DNA of 64,000 nucleotides, from NCBI GenBank assembly GCA_963803085.1, contig CAWDLE010000015.1, positions 1-64,000 of the forward strand, read 5' to 3'. Both the position numbers and the translations under genes were made by a program. This document shows, piece after piece, positions 59,431-64,000 of the stretch; position 1 is the first letter of the stretch, and every line of letters begins with the position of its first letter. The notes beneath the pieces are model-generated. The model did no database searches. It saw only the letters and a list, made by a program, of their open reading frames with translations, and was not told the origin of the DNA. Source of the stretch: JACVRW01 sp963803085. GTDB lineage: Bacteria > Actinomycetota > Thermoleophilia > Solirubrobacterales > Thermoleophilaceae.

Positions 59431-60428
59431 CCGAGCGCCTCCTCGGCGGCCTGTGCGAGGTGCACGCGCTGCACGTCGAGCGCGAGCCCGCATGCCGGAA
59501 GGTCGCGTCCGAAGCGGCCGATCAGCTCGTCGTAGCGCCCGCCGCCGCCGAGCGTGAAGCCCACCGCGGGGTCATACACCTCGAACACGGAACCCGTGTA
59601 GTAGCCGAGCTCGCGCACGAGCCCGAGGTCGAAGATCACCCGCTCGGCCACGCCGCGCTCGGCGAGCAGGTCGTGCAGGGCGCGCAGGCCGTCGAGGCCG
59701 GGGGTGTCGGCCCGGTCGAGAACCTCGCGGCCGCCGCGCAGCTGCGGGAGCCCCACCAGCACGTCGCGCTCGGCGTCCGGGAGACCGAGAGCGGCCACCT
59801 GCCCCTCCAGTCCGACGAGATCGCGCCGCGACAGGCTCTCCAGCATTGGCAGGTGGGCCTCGTCGGGCACGCCGAACGAGCTGAGCAGGCTGCGAAAGAG
59901 CGTGCCGTCGCCCACTCCCACGCGGTGGCGGCGCAGCCCAGCCTCATCGAGAGCCGCGATGGCAATCGCCACCACCTCGGCCTCGCCCTCGGCGCCGGGC
60001 ACGCCGATCAGCTCAAGACCGCCCTGGAGGAACTCGCGCGGCTCCCCCACGCCGCGGTCGGTGGCGCGCCAGGCGCGCGCGAGATACGAGAAGCGCAGCG
60101 GAGGCTCGGCGTCCGCGTAGCGGGTGGCCACTACGCGCGCGATCGGGATCGTCATGTCGGAGCGCAGCGCCAGCACCGCGCCGCTCTCGTCGAAGGTCCG
60201 GTAGCGAGCCCCGGCCGCACGCTCCTCGCCGCGGCGCAGCACGTCCTCGTACTCGAGCGCCGGCGTGTGCACCTCGCCGTAGCCGGCGCGCTCGAAGCAC
60301 GCGCGCATGCGGTCGCCAATGGCGCGAAGCTCGCGCATCTCCTCCGGCAGCACGTCCCGGGTGCCCGGAGGGATCGACGTGCGCGAGGTCGCGGGCTCGC
60401 CCGCGAAGGAGCGATGCTGTTCGGTCAT
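59427..60428 (-). CDS. hisZ: ATP phosphoribosyltransferase regulatory subunit
   Basis: 333 residues. It is a HisRS-like class II fold without an anticodon domain: IPPGTRDVLPEEMRELRAIG, YGEVHTPALEYEDVLRRGEE, LRSDMTIPIARVVATRYADA, and the motif 3-like FTLGGGGRYDELIGRFGRD. It combines with short HisG to give the histidine-feedback-sensitive enzyme. It starts 15 bases after the murA stop, so the his run may be transcribed with murA. Confidence 0.93.
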   Translation of the reverse strand: MTEQHRSFAGEPATSRTSIPPGTRDVLPEEMRELRAIGDRMRACFERAGYGEVHTPALEYEDVLRRGEERAAGARYRTFDESGAVLALRSDMTIPIARVVATRYADAEPPLRFSYLARAWRATDRGVGEPREFLQGGLELIGVPGAEGEAEVVAIAIAALDEAGLRRHRVGVGDGTLFRSLLSSFGVPDEAHLPMLESLSRRDLVGLEGQVAALGLPDAERDVLVGLPQLRGGREVLDRADTPGLDGLRALHDLLAERGVAERVIFDLGLVRELGYYTGSVFEVYDPAVGFTLGGGGRYDELIGRFGRDLPACGLALDVQRVHLAQAAEEALG

Positions 60429-60443
60429 CGAAAGCTCCCGGGC

Positions 60444-61745
60444 TTACGCAGGCACGCGCTCGGCGGCCACGCGCTCGATGCGCGCGCCGAGCATCCGCAG
60501 CCGCTCGTCGATCCGCTCGTAGCCACGGTCGATCTGACGAATGTTCCCGATCTCAGACGTGCCGTCCGCGCACAGCGCGGCGATGAGGATCGCCATGCCG
60601 GCCCGGATGTCCGGGCTCTCCATGCGCTCACCGTGAAGCCGGCTCGGGCCGCTTACGACCGCGCGGTGCGGGTCGCAGACGATCACCCGAGCGCCCATCG
60701 TGACCAACTTGTCGACGAAGTAGAGGCGGTTCTCGAACATCTTCTCGTGGATGAGGATCAGGCCCTCGGCCTGGGTTGCCATGGCCACGGCGATGCTTGT
60801 GAGGTCGGCCGGGAAGGCGGGCCAGGGGCCGTCCTCGATCTTCGAGATCGCGTCCCCCTCGTCCGACTTCACCCTCAGCCGCTGGCCGGCCGGCACGATC
60901 GCGTCGTTCCCCTCGAACTCGATGCGGCAGCCGAGCCGCTCGAACGCCAGCCGGGTCATGCGCAGGTCGTCCGGATTCGTGTCCTTGACGCGCAACTCGC
61001 CGCCGGTGCAGGCCGCGAGCGCTATGAAGCTCCCGATCTCGATGTAGTCGGGGCCGATCGTGTAGTCGGCGCCGCCGAGCTCCTCCTGGCCGTGCACGAT
61101 CATGAGGTTCGAGCCGATGCCCTCGATGCGGGCGCCCATCGCCATGAGCAGGCGAGCGACGTCCTGCACGTGCGGCTCCGAGGCCGCGTTGTGGATCACC
61201 GTCGATCCCGGAGTGAGTGCCGCGGCCATGAGGGCGTTCTCGGTGGCCATCACCGAGGGCTCGTCCATGAAGAAGTCGCAGGCGTGCAGCCCGTCGGGTG
61301 CCAAGAGCCGGTAGTAGCTGCGGTCCACGTACACCTCGGCACCGAGGGCGCGGAAGGCGTCCAGGTGCGGGTCGAGCCGGCGGCGGCCGATCACGTCGCC
61401 GCCGGGCGGCGGCATCTCGGCGCGGCCGCGGCGCGCGAGGAGCGGGCCGGCCAGCAGGAAGGAGGCGCGGATGCGCTCGGCGTAGTCGCGGTCCACGTCG
61501 CTGTGGCTCAGCTCGTCCGCCCTCAGCGCGACCACGTTGTCGTCGCGCCACTCCACCTTCACGTCGAGCAGCCGGAGCAGCTCGAGCATCGCCTCCACGT
61601 CGCTGATGCGCGGGACGTTGCGCAGCACCACCTCCTCGCTCGTGAGAAGACACGCGGCGAGCGCTGGCAGTGCGGCATTCTTGTTTCCGGCGGGCACGAC
61701 GGTCCCTGCGAGGGGCGTCCCGCCTTCGATGACGAACTTCTCCAT
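60444..61745 (-). CDS. murA: UDP-GlcNAc 1-carboxyvinyltransferase with Asp at the fosfomycin position
   Basis: 433 residues from ATG 61745. First committed step of peptidoglycan synthesis (PEP + UDP-GlcNAc). Substrate Lys and Asn are in GTVVPAGNKNAALPALAACL; the inside-out barrel segments FLLAGPLLARRGRAEMPPPG and DPHLDAFRALGAEVYVD follow. The active-site loop reads PPPGGDVIGRR, where most bacteria have PGGCxIG; Asp in place of Cys is the form known from Mycobacterium tuberculosis and gives intrinsic fosfomycin resistance. The long extension upstream of this ATG is antisense to the HD gene. It precedes hisZ. Confidence 0.95.
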   Translation of the reverse strand: MEKFVIEGGTPLAGTVVPAGNKNAALPALAACLLTSEEVVLRNVPRISDVEAMLELLRLLDVKVEWRDDNVVALRADELSHSDVDRDYAERIRASFLLAGPLLARRGRAEMPPPGGDVIGRRRLDPHLDAFRALGAEVYVDRSYYRLLAPDGLHACDFFMDEPSVMATENALMAAALTPGSTVIHNAASEPHVQDVARLLMAMGARIEGIGSNLMIVHGQEELGGADYTIGPDYIEIGSFIALAACTGGELRVKDTNPDDLRMTRLAFERLGCRIEFEGNDAIVPAGQRLRVKSDEGDAISKIEDGPWPAFPADLTSIAVAMATQAEGLILIHEKMFENRLYFVDKLVTMGARVIVCDPHRAVVSGPSRLHGERMESPDIRAGMAILIAALCADGTSEIGNIRQIDRGYERIDERLRMLGARIERVAAERVPA

Positions 61746-61787
61746 GCGTAGACCCGTTCGGGAATCGACGAGGATACCCTGCCCCGC

Positions 61788-62366
61788 ATGACCGCTCCCA
61801 CACGTGATGAAGCTTGGGCCCTCGTGTGCGAGTGGACCGAGTCGGAGTCGCTTCGCAAGCACATGCTCGGCGTCGAGGCCGCGATGCGCGCCTACGCGCG
61901 TAAGCTCGGCGAGGACGAGGAGATGTACGCCGTCACCGGCCTGCTCCACGATCTCGACTACGAGCGCCACCCCGACCTCGGTACCGGCCATCCCCGTGTG
62001 GCGCTGAAGCTCTTCGAGGAGAGCGGGTATCCGCAGGAAGTGATCGACGCGGTGGCGGGCCACGCGACCTTTCTCGGGGTCCCTCGCGAGACGCGCATGG
62101 CAAAGACGCTGTTCGCCGTCGACGAGCTGTCGGGCTTCATCTCGGCGTGCGCCTACGTGCGGCCGGACGGCATCCACGGCATGACTCCGAAGTCCGTGAA
62201 AAAGAAGCTGAAGCAGCCGAGCTTCGCGGCCGGAGTGAACCGCGACGAGGTGCGCGCCGGCGCCGAGGAGCTCGGAGTGGACTTCGACGAGCACGTGGCG
62301 TTCGTAATCGCTGCGATGTCCGAGCGGGCGGACGAGCTGGGCCTGGGCCCGCGCGAAGCCGCTTAA
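61788..62366 (+). CDS. HD-domain hydrolase
   Basis: 192 residues. The HD motif set is present: RKHMLGVEAAMRAYA (His), MYAVTGLLHDLDYERHPDLG (His-Asp), IDAVAGHATFLGVP and FAVDELSGFISACAYVRPDG (second Asp). It belongs to the small YedJ/HDIG-type phosphohydrolases with an unknown nucleotide or phosphate substrate. It is divergent from murA, with 42 bases between starts. Confidence 0.87.
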   Translation: MTAPTRDEAWALVCEWTESESLRKHMLGVEAAMRAYARKLGEDEEMYAVTGLLHDLDYERHPDLGTGHPRVALKLFEESGYPQEVIDAVAGHATFLGVPRETRMAKTLFAVDELSGFISACAYVRPDGIHGMTPKSVKKKLKQPSFAAGVNRDEVRAGAEELGVDFDEHVAFVIAAMSERADELGLGPREAA

Positions 62367-62394
62367 TAGGGGCAGCAGATAGGGGGATGCCCCG

Positions 62395-63810
62395 ATGCTC
62401 AGTCGGCTGGGCGCCGGGATGCTGGCTCCCATGGAAACTCTCAGCACCACCTCAGCGCTCGCCTCGGCCCTCCGGACCCATGGCTTCGTTGGCCGGGTCG
62501 TCGAGCCCGAGCATCCTGACTACGACGATTGCCGCTTCGGCTGGAACGGCGCCATCGATCGCACGCCGGCCGCGGTGGCGTATGCGACCGACGCCGACGA
62601 CGTGGCTGCCGCCGTGCGCGCCGCCACCGAGAAGGGCTTCCCCTTCACCGTGCGTTCCGGTTCGCACTCGGTCTCGGGGCGCTCGGTGCGGGACGGTGCG
62701 CTGTGCCTCGATCTCCGCGCACTCAACGCGGTGGACGTGGACGCGGCCACCGGCAGGGTCTTCGTGGGCGGCGGCGCGCTCCTCTCCGAGCTCGACAAGG
62801 CCACCCAGGCCCACGGACTCGCCGTGCCCGCCGGGCAGATCTCGCACACCGGCGTGGGCGGGCTGACACTTGGCGGGGGTGTCGGCTGGCTGATGCGCGC
62901 CCACGGCCTCACGATCGACTCACTGGTGGGCGCCGAGGTGGTGCTCGCCGACGGCTCCACCCTGCGGGCCAGCGAGCACGAAGACCCCGACCTGTTCTGG
63001 GCGCTCCGCGGCGGAGGAGGCGACTTCGCGATCGTGACCCAATTCGAGTTCCAGGCCCGCCCGGTGGGTCCGATGGTGCTCGGCGGGATGCTCGCCTACC
63101 CGTGGGATCAGGCGCGGGAGGTGTTCGGAGCCAGCCGCGAGCTGATCGAGAGCGCTCCGGAGGAGCTGATGATCTTCGACGTCCTGATCACGGCCCCGCC
63201 GGCGCCCCCGTTCCCCCCGGAGCTGCAGGGAAAGAAGGTGGCGGTGGTGGGAATCGCGTGGTGCGGAGACCTCGCCGAGGGCGAGACGGTCCTCGCGCCG
63301 CTCCGCGAGGCGCACCCGCCGGTCCTCGACCTCGTCCAGCCGATGCCGTACGTGGCGCTTCAGACGATGCTCGACGAGACCGCTCCCCACGGGCTCCGGT
63401 ACTACGACAAGCTCCACTACCTCGCCGAGGTCAGCGACGGCTACATCGACACGCTCCTCGACGAGTTCGAGAGCGTTCCGACGCCGCAGTCGCATGTGGT
63501 GACCGGCTGGATGGGCGGCGCAGTGGGACGCGTGCCCCACGGCGCGACGGCGTTCGGCCATCGCGGCGCGCCCGCGCTCGCCTGGGTGATCGGGTGCTCG
63601 GGCGACGAGCCGATCGAGCCGACCATCGACTGGGTGGGGCGCACGTGGGATGCCACCCGCCCATTCGCGACCGAGGGCGTATACGTGAACGCCCTTGCTC
63701 CCGACACGCCCGTGAAGCAGGCCTACGCGGACGATGTCTGGGAGCGGCTCGTGGCGGTGAAGCGCCGCTATGACCCGGACGCCGTCCTGGCCGGCAACGG
63801 GATCGGCTAG
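62395..63810 (+). CDS. FAD-linked oxidoreductase (berberine-bridge/6-hydroxynicotine oxidase type)
   Basis: 471 residues; GGGGGATGCCCCG precedes ATG 62395, but an inner ATG at 62431 (METLSTTSAL) is possible. FAD-binding PCMH domain: VRSGSHSVSGRSVRDGALCL (His for 8-alpha-linked FAD), PAGQISHTGVGGLTLGGGVG, WALRGGGGDFAIVTQFEFQA. The second covalent Cys (in the C-x-x-x-G loop of bicovalent enzymes) is replaced by Ser/His in QISHTGVGG, so FAD is probably attached once. The BBE C-terminal tail (DVWERLVAVKRRYDPDAVLA) is short. Substrate unknown: alcohols, sugars and alkaloid-like amines are common in the family. Confidence 0.88.
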   Translation: MLSRLGAGMLAPMETLSTTSALASALRTHGFVGRVVEPEHPDYDDCRFGWNGAIDRTPAAVAYATDADDVAAAVRAATEKGFPFTVRSGSHSVSGRSVRDGALCLDLRALNAVDVDAATGRVFVGGGALLSELDKATQAHGLAVPAGQISHTGVGGLTLGGGVGWLMRAHGLTIDSLVGAEVVLADGSTLRASEHEDPDLFWALRGGGGDFAIVTQFEFQARPVGPMVLGGMLAYPWDQAREVFGASRELIESAPEELMIFDVLITAPPAPPFPPELQGKKVAVVGIAWCGDLAEGETVLAPLREAHPPVLDLVQPMPYVALQTMLDETAPHGLRYYDKLHYLAEVSDGYIDTLLDEFESVPTPQSHVVTGWMGGAVGRVPHGATAFGHRGAPALAWVIGCSGDEPIEPTIDWVGRTWDATRPFATEGVYVNALAPDTPVKQAYADDVWERLVAVKRRYDPDAVLAGNGIG

Positions 63811-64000
63811 AGCCCCTCACGAACGGCGTGCGCGGCCGCCTCGGCGCGGCTGCGCACGCCGAGCTTCGAGAGCACCTTGCCCACGTGATGCTCGGCGGTC
63901 TTCGGGGCGATCACGAGGCGTTCCGCGATCTCTCCGTTCGAGAGGCCCGAGGCCACCAGCGCGAGCACCTCGCGCTCACGGGCGGTCAGCTCGTCGCGCT
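63807..64000 (-). CDS. LuxR-family regulator, C-terminal HTH (gene runs off the window)
   Basis: Only the last ~63 codons are in the window; the 5' part lies beyond 64000. The GerE-type HTH is complete: DELTAREREVLALVASGLSN, GEIAERLVIAPKTAEHHVGK, VLSKLGVRSRAEAAAHAVRE. It is likely the output domain of a NarL-type response regulator or a stand-alone LuxR regulator; the N-terminal domain decides this. Its stop overlaps the FAD enzyme's stop by 3 bases. Confidence 0.85.
   Translation of the reverse strand, partial: RDELTAREREVLALVASGLSNGEIAERLVIAPKTAEHHVGKVLSKLGVRSRAEAAAHAVREGL

Overview
The window is a GC-rich chromosomal segment with frequent GTG and TTG starts. It looks actinobacterial, most likely class Thermoleophilia (Solirubrobacterales-like). 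Reasons: the rpsB-tsf-pyrH-frr-uppS-cdsA-dxr-rseP-ispG-proS block; a zinc-ribbon/FHA (GarA-like) gene beside a MerR (FtsR-like) gene; an RsiG-like c-di-GMP-binding-motif protein; SepF-type division genes; a MurA with Asp in place of the usual active-site Cys; short HisG plus HisZ; and several SnoaL-like proteins that begin MSQENVE. The class assignment is inference. I saw no rRNA, tRNA, CRISPR array or insertion sequence.

The first ~24 kb is mostly accessory. It holds small enzymes (cupin-TPR, VOC, methyltransferases, SnoaL and a SnoaL-VOC fusion), secreted proteins (LysM-like, PKD-repeat, cupredoxin-like, Ig-like), a large secreted GH15 glucodextranase-type enzyme, a DUF4231/SLATT membrane protein, an ArsR-DUF899 operon with a clear palindromic operator, a cNMP-thioredoxin-flavoprotein fusion, a histidine kinase, and a secreted fusion of a serine beta-lactamase-like domain with a VanX-like dipeptidase. 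Two overlapping minus-strand genes at 4.1-4.9 kb share an N-terminal GSQ-x-A-x-TIN-x-AA-x-DQ motif in front of otherwise unrelated helical and two-TM parts; this is the best candidate here for an undescribed system. Remnants of a SnoaL gene and of a contractile-tail sheath gene lie at 12.9-14.2 kb.

From 24 to 64 kb the content is mostly housekeeping and mostly on the minus strand. In order of coordinate: NAD synthase; an AGPS-like flavoprotein, SRPBCC protein, Apt, MerR, FHA, RsiG-like protein, PgsA-like protein and ProS; a plus-strand GGDEF/HD-GYP protein; IspG, an acyl-CoA ligase, RseP, Dxr, CdsA, UppS, Frr, PyrH, Tsf and RpsB; then RluD, LspA, YggT, ProC and SepF. A plus-strand block of four accessory genes follows, and then YggS, PgeF, Cca, HisF-A-H-B-D-G-Z and MurA. 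Most neighbours in these minus-strand blocks overlap by 1-4 bases, so they are probably long operons for isoprenoid, lipid and envelope precursor synthesis, translation, division and histidine synthesis. The window ends with an HD hydrolase, a BBE-type flavoprotein and the C-terminus of a LuxR-family regulator.

Five otherwise good genes (PKD protein, EEP phosphatase, rluD, pgeF, yggS) are interrupted by single-base events, and all eight events are +1 insertions. This points to consensus error in a draft assembly at least as much as to true pseudogenes. A palindromic repeat family occurs once between genes (36.5 kb) and twice in tandem, in frame, inside hisF.
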